In this document: one piece after another, positions 1 through 6,250 of the stretch
How the letters are laid out: every line of letters begins with the position of its first letter
How positions within the stretch are numbered: position 1 is the stretch's first letter
The notes under the pieces: generated by a model
Database searches by the model: none
What the model was told of the DNA's origin: nothing
Seen by the model: the letters and a program-made list of their open reading frames with translations, nothing else
From: an uncultured Oscillospiraceae bacterium
GTDB taxonomy: Bacteria; Bacillota; Clostridia; Oscillospirales; Oscillospiraceae
Assembly (NCBI GenBank): GCA_910579595.1
Contig: CAJTVM010000058.1
Coordinates: 1-16,627 of the forward strand
Direction of reading: 5' to 3'
DNA: 16,627 bases
Program-made: the position numbers and the translations under genes

Positions 1-83
1 TGACTGAAAGGATGTCTTTTATTCTCTTTTACACAAATTTTTCGGGGCTCTCCAGGGAAGCACCTGATTTTGTTACCCCCCCC

Positions 84-119
84 CGCCGAAAAACGACAAA
101 ATTTCTTCGGCGTTTTCTT
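84..119 (+). terminator. possible intrinsic terminator
   Basis: A 7-bp stem (CGCCGAA at 84-90 with TTCGGCG at 106-112) encloses a 15-nt loop and is followed by TTTTCTT. The orientation suits a plus-strand transcript entering from left of the window, but no such gene is visible, and the loop is long. A run of nine C lies at 76-84, touching the stem. Confidence 0.35.
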
Positions 120-148
120 ACAATTTCATATCGGCGTTGACACCCCTG

Positions 149-307
149 CTATGATTTCTGGCTACGGAGATAGGCGCCCTTCAAGATGTCCCTGACCACA
201 GCCGGGGCTTCCGCATTCTTTTTGGCAGAAAAAATAAGGCGCACCACCGTCCCGTTGACCTGCACGGACGAAGTGTGTCTTACGCATCCATATTGCGTGT
301 TATTCAT
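149..307 (-). CDS. small TnpW-like transposon-encoded protein (52 aa)
   Basis: This ORF of 52 codons starts with ATG and overlaps the end of the AbrB-like gene by eight bases (ATGAATAA), which suggests translational coupling. An AAAGGA lies about 10 nt upstream of the ATG. The central part, around VRLIFSAKKNAEAP, has the pattern of the small TnpW family proteins found on clostridial mobile elements: a short beta strand with V.FS, then a helix ending in a basic tail. The family match is made from memory of the pattern, so it is tentative; the coding call rests mainly on the overlap and continuous reading frame. Function is unknown. Confidence 0.5.
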   Translation of the reverse strand: MNNTQYGCVRHTSSVQVNGTVVRLIFSAKKNAEAPAVVRDILKGAYLRSQKS

Positions 308-758
308 CTTGCTCTGATCCTTTCCGTATAGTTTGGACAGCCTGCTCCAGCTGTGACAGTGTTTGCTGCGTCTCTCCAGGCAGCATAGCGGTCAAGGACT
401 CCGCTGTCTGGAGGTGTTCCAATATGGAGTTCAGCTCCTCCGGCTGGAGGCCGGTATCCCTGCTGATTACGATGCAGCCATCGAGACAGGCAATCTGTAG
501 GTCTGTACCCTGGGGGATATTGGCCTGCCGCATCAGATCCATGGGAATCCGAATGGCACTGTCCTCATTCGGGATGGCTCCATCCGCCTCGTTGGGTAAG
601 AGCATCAACTCGCAGAACGTATTGGTTGTGCCGTCATGGGTCAGGTAGGCAACCCGCACATGGTCGCCCGCTGCCAGCCCCATTTTCGTCAAAACCGGGG
701 CCGGGATCTTCAACCGGCCCCGATGATCCACGGTGAACGTCAATTCAAGGATTTGCAA
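300..758 (-). CDS. AbrB/SpoVT-like DNA-binding protein with two swapped-hairpin-like segments
   Basis: Likely transition-state-type transcription regulator (152 aa). Residues about 7-40 carry the AbrB signature: VDHRGRLKIP, then a helix with LTKMGLAAGDHVRV. A second, more diverged copy lies at about 68-100, with SAIRIPMDLMR followed by IPQGTDLQI. A polar helical tail from about 105 onward may drive oligomerisation. The start is TTG, chosen because GAGGGA lies 7 nt upstream and there is no ATG nearby. It is divergent from the DUF2325 gene, and an 11-base sequence covering its start codon recurs 54 bp upstream in the other gene's promoter, so autoregulation or coregulation is plausible. AbrB proteins of this double-domain kind are common on clostridial mobile elements; the regulated genes cannot be told from this window. 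Confidence 0.8.
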   Translation of the reverse strand: MQILELTFTVDHRGRLKIPAPVLTKMGLAAGDHVRVAYLTHDGTTNTFCELMLLPNEADGAIPNEDSAIRIPMDLMRQANIPQGTDLQIACLDGCIVISRDTGLQPEELNSILEHLQTAESLTAMLPGETQQTLSQLEQAVQTIRKGSEQDE

Positions 759-812
759 TGATAATCCCTCACTTTCTATTCAAAGCTATGGCTTGTCATT
801 CAGGATTTGCAA
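748..812. repeat. 11-bp direct repeat AGGATTTGCAA spanning the divergent intergenic region
   Basis: AGGATTTGCAA occurs at 748-758, covering the TTG start codon of the AbrB-like gene, and again at 802-812, where its last six bases are the -35 box of the DUF2325 promoter. The two copies are 54 bp apart, about five helical turns. A regulator bound to both could control both genes. This is seen directly; the operator role is inference. Confidence 0.4.
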
Positions 813-836
813 CCGCTGGGTGAACTATGGTATACT
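807..836 (+). promoter_or_regulatory. sigma-A type promoter of the DUF2325 gene
   Basis: TTGCAA at 807-812 and TATACT at 831-836 are separated by 18 bp, and TGG directly before the -10 gives an extended -10 element. The TTG of the -35 box is also the first possible start codon of the open frame, so that upstream start would lie in the promoter itself. This supports the ATG at 867. TTGCAA is its own reverse complement and could also act as the -35 of the divergent gene, with ATAGCT 17 bp away on the minus strand, but that second promoter is weak. Confidence 0.7.
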
Positions 837-866
837 GTTCTCAGAGAAAACAAGGCGGTGACAGCC

Positions 867-2771
867 ATGTGTGCAAAGAAAAAAGCCATCTCCAGCAAAA
901 TGTGGAGGATGGCTGGCGAGCCTCTCCGTTCCCAGCTGCTCAGCGCAGCGGAGCAGGAGTCATTTTCTGAGGAATTTTCCATCTACCGCCAATTTCGCAG
1001 CGGTACGGAAAATGGATTGGATTGGGTGACCCCTGCCGCCGCACGGCTCCATCAGAGCGCTGCCATGGCGGTTGCGGCAGCCCTGTGTGAACGGTACGCC
1101 GGACAATATGGGCGGGAAGCCGTAGTCATGGTAGTTTCCGCGACAACGGCAGTTCCGGCTCCCCTGTCGGCACGGATGGCCCGACGCACGGACTTTTTAC
1201 TGGGGGCGGCGCTTTGGCTGCTGGACTACTGGGAACTGCACTGCGGCAGCGAGGAGGACTATCTATCCCTTCTGCCCCAAGAGCCGGACGCACGGCTGGA
1301 ATATGATATCCCCTTTTCTGAGGATCTGGATCATTCCCGGGATGTGCTGCTTCGTATCCTGACGCTACTGTGTGGCCGGGAAGAAACATACCGCAAGGAA
1401 TTCCGGGCCTTGCTGTCCCTGGTCGATAACAATGCTGCATCGCGGCTCCGCCATCGATTTAAGGATGCGTTTCTGGACTACATCGACCGGATCCTGGAGG
1501 TCTACAATCGGCTCCAGCCTATGTTGCCGGAGCTGCCGCCCTTTTTCGGCGCAAGCCTGTCTGGCACGGACTTTATACCGCCGGATGACCTTTTGCCTTC
1601 CGAGCGCCCAGATACCGTGGCTCTGCTTATGGGCCCGGAACTGATCTGCCGACCGGCGGCGGAAGTCCAGGAGCAGCTGGGCTCCCGGAAAGCGGCGGAG
1701 CTGCTGTCCGGCTACGGCACGGATGACCCCTACGCCTTATGTGCCGCCTACCTGCTGCTGGAACGGGAGAAGGACGCCTTGGCCAATCTGAACGGCCTGA
1801 CCGCCATTGTGATGATTTGCGCGGAGCGACATCTGCCCTGGACACAGGATGACTTTGACGCCAGGGCCGATCTATTCGAGCCAGGCGGGCCAGACTACCG
1901 ACTGCGGTACGAATACCGAATGGCTACTGGGGACGAAGCGGAAAGGGACGATATTCCGGACTGGATGGCTTCCGAGGCCCAGCTCTTTTACATCGCCACG
2001 GGCGTGATCCCTCCCCGGGATCAGCAGATGTCCCAAGAGTTGGTTCACTGGTTCGTATCCCACGGCGTTGCGGAACAGCGGGCCCGGGAACTGGCCTTCG
2101 GGGCGATGTTCGCCTACTACACGGATGCCGGAGAGCATGGCTGGAAAGAAATCGACTGGCCTTTTGATGACAGCAATGGGGATGAACCTGTCCCTTCGGA
2201 GGAATCAGAAGCATCTGCGCCCGTACCGCTTCCTGTTGAGGATCATGCCGCACAGGTTGAATCGCTGGCCCGGAAGGTGAAAGAGCTGCGGGGTGCGCTT
2301 CACGATGCGGAGCAGACGGCGGTGCGGCTGGAGGAGCAGCTTCGGGATGCGCAGCAAAGCGGTGAGACAGACCGCTCCGAGCTGGCTCAACTCCGGGAAA
2401 CCCTCTACAATCTGAGAGCCAGGGAGGACGAATTGGAGGAGGACAGCGGCCCGCTGGTGGAATTGCCGTGGCAGGTGAGACGGCGGATCGTGGTGTTCGG
2501 CGGCCATGACAGCTGGCGCAAGGCGTTGAAGCCTTTGCTGCCTGGGGCCCGGTTCTATGACCGGGAGGCGCTGCCCGATCTGAACGCCATCCGTGGTGCG
2601 GACGCAGTATGGATCCAATCCAACGCCCTATCCCACAAATACTATTACCGCATCATTGACACTGCCCGGAAAAACAATATCCCGGTGCGGTATTTTGGCT
2701 TCGCCAGCGCAAAGAAGTGCGCCATACAGCTGGCACTGGACGAGTTGGCGGAGGAAAAGAAAGCGGAATAA
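867..2771 (+). CDS. large DUF2325 domain protein (634 aa)
   Basis: The C-terminal domain (about residues 538-630) matches DUF2325: it opens with IVVFGGHDSWRKAL, has the conserved SHKYYYRI near its middle, and ends in a Rossmann-like strand with IPVRYFGF. Before it, residues about 463-520 form a charged heptad-like coiled coil. The N-terminal 450 residues are mostly helical and acidic, with no motif that I recognise and no signal peptide or membrane segment. The ATG at 867 is chosen over TTG at 807 because AGGCGGTG precedes it at about 8 nt and the promoter lies at 807-836. DUF2325 proteins of this size recur in clostridial accessory regions, but no reaction has been assigned to the family as far as I know. 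The gene stands alone, with its own promoter and a terminator about 110 bp downstream. Confidence 0.85.
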   Translation: MCAKKKAISSKMWRMAGEPLRSQLLSAAEQESFSEEFSIYRQFRSGTENGLDWVTPAAARLHQSAAMAVAAALCERYAGQYGREAVVMVVSATTAVPAPLSARMARRTDFLLGAALWLLDYWELHCGSEEDYLSLLPQEPDARLEYDIPFSEDLDHSRDVLLRILTLLCGREETYRKEFRALLSLVDNNAASRLRHRFKDAFLDYIDRILEVYNRLQPMLPELPPFFGASLSGTDFIPPDDLLPSERPDTVALLMGPELICRPAAEVQEQLGSRKAAELLSGYGTDDPYALCAAYLLLEREKDALANLNGLTAIVMICAERHLPWTQDDFDARADLFEPGGPDYRLRYEYRMATGDEAERDDIPDWMASEAQLFYIATGVIPPRDQQMSQELVHWFVSHGVAEQRARELAFGAMFAYYTDAGEHGWKEIDWPFDDSNGDEPVPSEESEASAPVPLPVEDHAAQVESLARKVKELRGALHDAEQTAVRLEEQLRDAQQSGETDRSELAQLRETLYNLRAREDELEEDSGPLVELPWQVRRRIVVFGGHDSWRKALKPLLPGARFYDREALPDLNAIRGADAVWIQSNALSHKYYYRIIDTARKNNIPVRYFGFASAKKCAIQLALDELAEEKKAE

Positions 2772-2879
2772 GATTTCATGCTTTTGTAACATCTGTGTAC
2801 AAACTTTCGTAATGAAATCCCGCTATCCTAATCCTTGCAAGAGATATCCTTTCTTTTTCATTCTATCCTCCATCCTTAT

Positions 2880-2914
2880 GGGAGCGAAGCGGATCCGCTT
2901 CGCTCCTCTTTTTA
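2880..2914 (+). terminator. strong intrinsic terminator after the DUF2325 gene
   Basis: A perfect 26-base palindrome at 2881-2906 (GGAGCGAAGCGGA with its complement, centred on GGATCC) is followed by TCTTTTTAT. It is preceded by no T-run on the other strand, so it acts on the plus strand. Confidence 0.9.
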
Positions 2915-3049
2915 TGCGACAGCTTCCCCAGGCAGAGGGGAGCCGCACCAATGATGCCACAGTGCTGGCCCAAAGCCATCTGCCACATTCAACGAATTAT
3001 GGGGTCTGAAATTGGGCAAAGCCTACTGTGCGCCTGCTGGTTGATCCCA

Positions 3050-3088
3050 GAAAAACGGGGACCACCCATTGCACGGGTGATCCCCGTG
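3050..3088 (-). terminator. intrinsic terminator on the minus strand
   Basis: ACGGGGA at 3055-3061 pairs with TCCCCGT at 3081-3087, and CACCC at 3063-3067 pairs with GGGTG at 3075-3079, with one mismatch between the helices and a 7-nt loop. On the minus strand the stem is followed by TTTTT (complement of 3051-3055). It would end a transcript coming from the right, where the nearest gene is the sigma-like one about 460 bp away. Confidence 0.75.
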
Positions 3089-3450
3089 GCATCTGAAATC
3101 AAGAAATTCTCGGAAGATATTTGTATCCCTGATCTTCCGTTTGCCTGTATTCGACACTACTCCCCCAGGCATGGGCGGCAGACTGAAACCGCGCTGTGCG
3201 CGTCACGGGAATTTCACCCCTCCGAGGATCGCTCGGGGCCGCCCGCGCGGGCGGGAGTATCATTGTGTACTGACGAGGTTATGGCAAAACAGCTTGTCCG
3301 CTGTTTCTGGACAGGTGGGTACCGCTCGCCGCCTTATTTGGCCGTCTTTGATGCGGTAAAACCGCACAGGCGGGTCTTGGCGCACCCTCCAGGGTCGCTT
3401 TGCGCTTTTCAGGCGCTTCGTCAGGGAACGTATTTCAGTCGCCGGATGTA

Positions 3451-3474
3451 ACCGGGCATGGCCCGGTGTTTTTC
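3451..3474 (+). terminator. terminator-like hairpin
   Basis: ACCGGGC (3451-3457) and GCCCGGT (3461-3467) form a 7-bp GC-rich stem with a 3-nt loop, followed by GTTTTTC. The geometry suits a plus-strand terminator, but no plus-strand gene precedes it. Confidence 0.45.
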
Positions 3475-3496
3475 AAGGTACACCGGGGGCATGGGA

Positions 3497-3536
3497 CAAC
3501 CCCCTCACTACTTAAGCCGAGTTCGCGAGGGGGTTG
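3497..3536. repeat. 10-bp inverted repeat just after the sigma-like gene
   Basis: CAACCCCCTC at 3497-3506 is perfectly complementary to GAGGGGGTTG at 3527-3536 with a 20-nt loop. It begins 13 bp past the stop codon of the sigma-like gene. No T-run follows on the minus strand, so it is not a standard intrinsic terminator; it could be an mRNA 3'-end stabiliser or a protein or nicking site. Confidence 0.55.
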
Positions 3537-3549
3537 CACCAAATTATTT

Positions 3550-3963
3550 TTACTTGTTCATCATTTTCTTGAGCACACGAAGCAATCTGGCCTTTCGATT
3601 GTGGACAGTCATGTAATGAATACCCAGCTTATCTGCGAGTTGCCGCTCAGACAATTCTTCAAAATACAGCGCATGGAGCAGTTCCTGATCGGATTCCGGG
3701 AGCTGCTTTAGGCAATAGTGGAGCTTTTCTCGAAGCAGATTGTCTATAGCCGCATCTTCCACGCTGGGAAGAGAGCGATCCGGGATGGTTTCCTCCCCCA
3801 GCATATCCTCGGTATCCATACTGTCATAGGACACAAGCCCATTGCGCTCGTCCTTTTCGTACAAGGTTTTGACCCGGCGCTTGGTTTGGTAGCAAGCCTT
3901 GTATACCTCGGGGGTCACCAAGACAAGCTCGCCGCGAACACGAACGTAATATTTTTCTGCCAT
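3550..3963 (-). CDS. sigma-70 region 4-like HTH protein (137 aa)
   Basis: The C-terminal half is a sigma-70 region 4 type helix-turn-helix: LPESDQELLHALYFEELSE, then RQLADKLGIHY as the first helix and turn, then VHNRKARLLRVLKK as the recognition helix and basic tail. The N-terminal part contains two short beta-like segments (YYVRVRGELVLV) and an acidic linker with EDMLGEETIPD. No region 2 is present, so it is not a full sigma factor. Proteins with exactly this layout are carried by clostridial integrative and conjugative elements. The ATG has AGGAGG 8 nt upstream. The leader contains two stable hairpins. Target promoters are unknown. Confidence 0.8.
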   Translation of the reverse strand: MAEKYYVRVRGELVLVTPEVYKACYQTKRRVKTLYEKDERNGLVSYDSMDTEDMLGEETIPDRSLPSVEDAAIDNLLREKLHYCLKQLPESDQELLHALYFEELSERQLADKLGIHYMTVHNRKARLLRVLKKMMNK

Positions 3964-3980
3964 AGGGCAGACCTCCTGTT

Positions 3981-4037
3981 CTTCTGAAATCTTGGGAAAA
4001 TCTTGATTTCAGAAGCGGAGGCCCCCGGCAACGGGGG
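3981..4037 (-). promoter_or_regulatory. structured leader of the sigma-like gene
   Basis: Two hairpins lie directly upstream of the gene. CTTCTGAAATC (3981-3991) pairs with GATTTCAGAAG (4005-4015), an 11-bp stem ending about 17 nt before the start codon and close to the AGGAGG. CCCCCG (4022-4027) pairs with CGGGGG (4032-4037) around a four-base loop. The first could shield the ribosome binding site or be an operator; which cannot be told from sequence. Confidence 0.5.
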
Positions 4038-4104
4038 AAAGCAATTCGGCAGCTTTCGTTACTGCTCAACAGTGGGGATTGTCGAGCAGCGGCGAAAAAT
4101 GTCG

Positions 4105-4145
4105 AAAAAATTTGGGCCGCAAACTGTAAAGCAGTTTGCGGCCCA
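4105..4145 (-). terminator. intrinsic terminator on the minus strand
   Basis: A 14-bp perfect stem (4113-4126 with 4132-4145; GGGCCGCAAACTG is the core) has a 5-nt loop. On the minus strand it is followed by AA and then TTTTTT (complement of 4105-4110). It would stop transcription coming from the Sel1/TIR region before the sigma-like gene, making the two units independent. Confidence 0.8.
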
Positions 4146-4426
4146 GCATTGTGGTGAAGTATTAACTTTCTAAAAGCGCCTCTTGACGTTCCGCCAATTA
4201 GCGTTGACCTCAGCGGACAACATCCGATGGTCAATAATTGAACTATGTAACTCAACAACACATACTTCGTGTTGGGCGGCGGAGGCAGTGGGACTTTCTA
4301 TCTCTCTGACTCAGTCAAGGTAAGATGCACATCACTTTGACCCGTGGCCTTGCGGCTGGATCACACCAACAATCCAACATAACGACATGGTGCATCATGT
4401 AGGGCGGCGGACTATGAACAGGAAAA
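4146..4426. other. intergenic region, no gene seen
   Basis: No credible ORF. GGGCGGCGGA occurs twice in direct orientation (4274-4283 and 4402-4411), the first just after a small CAACAC/GTGTTG hairpin. The composition is more AT-rich than the operon to the right. This may be the trailing end of the element or decayed coding sequence; nothing here is diagnostic. Confidence 0.3.
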
Positions 4427-5263
4427 TCAAATTTTGCTATTTAGTCTCAATTGGGCAATGTATTCCTTCTGCTCTGCTGCTTTTGCGTAATGGTTGATTG
4501 CTTTGATTTGGTCTATTTCGCATCCAATCCCAAAGTAGTACATATCACCCAGTTTTCGGTGTGCCTCGCTTGAGTTCTGCTCCGCAGCTTTTGTATACCA
4601 ATAGATTGCCTTATCGTAATCCTGGTGATCTGCCTGGGCATATAGGTCAGCGACATCAATCTGGCAGAGCTGGTGTCCCCGCCGTGCCCCTTGCTCATAC
4701 CAATGGACAGCGAGATCCCAATTTTGTTCAACCCCAAGGCCATGATGATACGCATACCCAAGATTATACTGCGATAGCATATCGCCTTCCTCTGCTGCCT
4801 CCCGGAACCATTTACAGGCAACCTTAAAGTCACGCTCAAATACTGCGTATCCCATATAATATAGTTGGCCAAGCTGATATTTCGCTTCTGTCATGCCAGC
4901 ATCAGCTGCAATTTTAAAGTAATTCGCAGCCTTTACATAATCCGGAGAGAAAGCTTTCCCACCTTCTTTATACAGTATTCCAAGCGAATAAGCTGCGGAA
5001 GTATAGCCTGATTCTACCGATTTAGTGTAATTATCTATTGCCTGTTCAATCTCACCATGAATAGCATAGATTTCAGCAATGGTGGAATACGAACCAGCTC
5101 CGCCCAATTCAATGGCGCGCCTATAGCATTCCTTAGCCTGATCAAGATCCCTTTTGCACCCTAATCCGCTCCTATATAAAAAACCAAGCGAACCCCATAC
5201 CAGTGGATTGTTGCCCTTTGCAGCCTTGACATATTGTTTGGCCAAGTGCCCAAGCTGCTCCAA
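4427..5263 (-). CDS. Sel1-repeat protein, probably the 3' part of a broken TIR-Sel1 gene
   Basis: The 278 residues are nearly all Sel1-like (SLR) helical repeats of about 36 residues: LGFLYRSGLGC (26-36), LGILYKEGG (94-102), LGQLYYMGY (131-139), LGYAYHHGLGV (168-178), VADLYAQ (204-210) and LGDMYYFGIGC (238-248), each followed by A..WY/YF.KAAE. Such repeats bind partner proteins. The start is poor: TTG at 5263 with no ribosome binding site, inside the preceding TIR frame. The first repeat also begins with only its second helix (YVKAAKGNN). This suggests the natural start lay further upstream and was lost in a deletion that also removed the end of the TIR domain. Composition is AT-richer than the operon. 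Whether any protein is made is doubtful. Confidence 0.7.
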   Translation of the reverse strand: MEQLGHLAKQYVKAAKGNNPLVWGSLGFLYRSGLGCKRDLDQAKECYRRAIELGGAGSYSTIAEIYAIHGEIEQAIDNYTKSVESGYTSAAYSLGILYKEGGKAFSPDYVKAANYFKIAADAGMTEAKYQLGQLYYMGYAVFERDFKVACKWFREAAEEGDMLSQYNLGYAYHHGLGVEQNWDLAVHWYEQGARRGHQLCQIDVADLYAQADHQDYDKAIYWYTKAAEQNSSEAHRKLGDMYYFGIGCEIDQIKAINHYAKAAEQKEYIAQLRLNSKI

Positions 5264-5504
5264 GCTCCGCCAAGCAAAACGGGCTGTCCATATACGCCTC
5301 TGTCAATAGAAAAATTGTGGCTTTACATTCTGCCATGCTGTTTTTAATGGCGGTGATAAAATCCTCACCCGTAGGAAGGGTTCCTTGCATTGAAGTGCAA
5401 AAAATGTCATTTTGATGTAAGTTCATGCCCATCTGCAAAAACTCGGAAAATCTCTCCACCAGGACGGCATCTTTACTGGAATGACTGATAAAAATCTTTG
5501 GCAT
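5172..5504 (-). pseudogene. TIR-domain protein, truncated and frameshifted
   Basis: The ATG at 5504 has GGAGGTG about 6 nt upstream. Residues 2-87 are a clear bacterial TIR domain: PKIFISHSSKD (strand A and box 1), IFCTSMQGTLPTGEDF (BB loop), ATIFLLTEAY (strand D), then SPFCLAELGAAW, where Glu80 lies in the position of the NADase catalytic glutamate. After about residue 88 the frame gives 22 non-homologous residues, while the neighbouring frame (one base on) gives good Sel1 repeats. A TIR domain normally has some 50 more residues (strand E and last helix). These are missing, so the lesion is a deletion with frame change and not a single-base slip. TIR proteins with C-terminal repeats act in anti-phage defence, so the intact ancestor may have been a defence gene. 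Confidence 0.75.
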
Positions 5505-5590
5505 CAACACACCTCCAACTTTTAGAACTGCCATGCACTCTTGCCAATCTTCTTACATATCCATTTATTTTCAAAGAGTGTTGTCTGACA

Positions 5591-5755
5591 TTATATGATT
5601 TGAAACTGCGGGATACAGACAACAAACTGTCCGCCCCATTCGCGGATAAACTCTGCGGTTCCAATAATCTCATCCCTCAGATTCCATGGCAGAATCAACA
5701 CGTAGTCCAGCTTGCGTTCCCGTAGCGCCTCCCGGCCCACGATGGGAATCAGGCT
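5591..5755 (-). pseudogene. C-terminal remnant of a C-methyltransferase-type SAM methyltransferase
   Basis: About 55 codons read without a start as IPIVGREALRE, then LDYVLILPWNLRDEII, then EFIREWGGQFVVCIPQ, and end at TAA (5591-5593). This is the signature C-terminal domain of the sugar C-methyltransferase family (PDYVLILPWN...E...GG.FV..IP), whose members are about 400 aa. The frame is closed by TGA at 5780-5782, and the catalytic methyltransferase domain is absent from the window. It lies on the same strand as the surface-modification operon and is probably what remains of a further gene of that locus, cut off by the rearrangement on its right side. Confidence 0.75.
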
Positions 5756-6002
5756 AAAAAGACGCTTTGACTCGTTTAATCAGACCATCTTTGAGACGGG
5801 CATTACTTTCGATATGTTGGAGCAGACTCATCGCAGTTTGTTCGGCACTGGCCCACAACCGTCTATTTTCTCGAGCGTCATTTTTTATCATCTCACTGCC
5901 CAGGAAACGGTCATGATGTTCCTGCTGAATTCGGCCATATTCTCCGTTAATCTTTGCGATATCCCCCTGCCGCTCTGCTTGAAATAGTTTCCATAGATTC
6001 AC
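5754..6002 (-). CDS. hypothetical protein (82 aa)
   Basis: I do not recognise this protein. From a GTG at 6002 with GGGGGAG 7 nt upstream, it encodes a charged, probably all-helical chain (LWKLFQAERQGD at the start, then DARENRRLWASAEQ and HIESNARLKDGLIKRV). Its TAG overlaps the frame of the C-methyltransferase remnant by two bases. The good ribosome binding site and low-complexity-free sequence argue for coding; its position in a scarred junction argues against a functional gene. It has no signal peptide or membrane segment. Confidence 0.4.
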   Translation of the reverse strand: MNLWKLFQAERQGDIAKINGEYGRIQQEHHDRFLGSEMIKNDARENRRLWASAEQTAMSLLQHIESNARLKDGLIKRVKASF

Positions 6003-6250
6003 AATGATGCTCCCCCTCTTTCTTGCATTAACGGGGCATACCTTCGCTCGTTGCCATGGTGTACCGCTCATTGGACTAACTCACTTCTGGCTTCTGATTC
6101 ACTTTTTCCCAATGTCTCAGTTAACTACCTTTGCGATAAAGTTCCTTGCAGGGTATACTCTCCGCCAGGTGCGCCGCACAGTGTCCCCATCCTGGCTACT
6201 CGCATGTCACCCATGACGTCTGTTCCAAACGTAGACGTTTTGTACGATGG
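6003..6250 (-). other. non-coding stretch, possibly a group II intron 5' fragment
   Basis: No credible ORF. On the minus strand the text from about 6182 downward opens with GTGCGGC and runs through repeated purine-rich tracts (GAAGCCAGAAGTGAG, GGCAACGAGCGAAGG) that remind me of domain I of bacterial group II introns, whose 5' end is GTGYG. No domain V and no reverse transcriptase follows, so at best it is a fragment. A small hairpin (ACGTCT at 6216-6221 with AGACGT at 6233-6238) lies just past the end of the PHP gene. Confidence 0.3.

Larger units (their letters stand above)
2915..3549. other. hairpin-rich region without a convincing gene
   Basis: This stretch of about 635 bases has no ORF that I trust. 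It is packed with self-complementary sequence: a minus-strand terminator at 3050-3088, a GC-rich near-palindrome around 3239-3257 (GCCCGCGCGGGC), a terminator-like hairpin at 3451-3474 and a 10-bp inverted repeat at 3497-3536. The minus-strand terminator implies transcription leftward through about 3090-3500, either read-through from the sigma-like gene or a separate non-coding RNA. The stretch could equally be a transfer origin or a structured leader. I do not recognise an RNA family. Confidence 0.45.

Noticed and set aside
807..866. TTG start at 807 for the DUF2325 protein
   Set aside because: This segment is the promoter itself (-35 and extended -10), so it would not be in the transcript.
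3023..3172. 49-codon minus-strand ORF (MPGGVVSNTGKRKIRD...)
   Set aside because: It reads straight through the intrinsic terminator at 3050-3088 and has no clear ribosome binding site; more likely part of a structured RNA.
2915..3549. CRISPR array in the hairpin-rich region
   Set aside because: The hairpins differ from each other and there is no regularly spaced direct repeat.
5172..5263. Programmed frameshift joining TIR and Sel1 frames, with a TTTTTTA-like slip site near 5185
   Set aside because: The homologous TIR frame already ends near 5240, well before the slip site, and about 50 residues of the TIR fold are missing, so a mutation is the better explanation.
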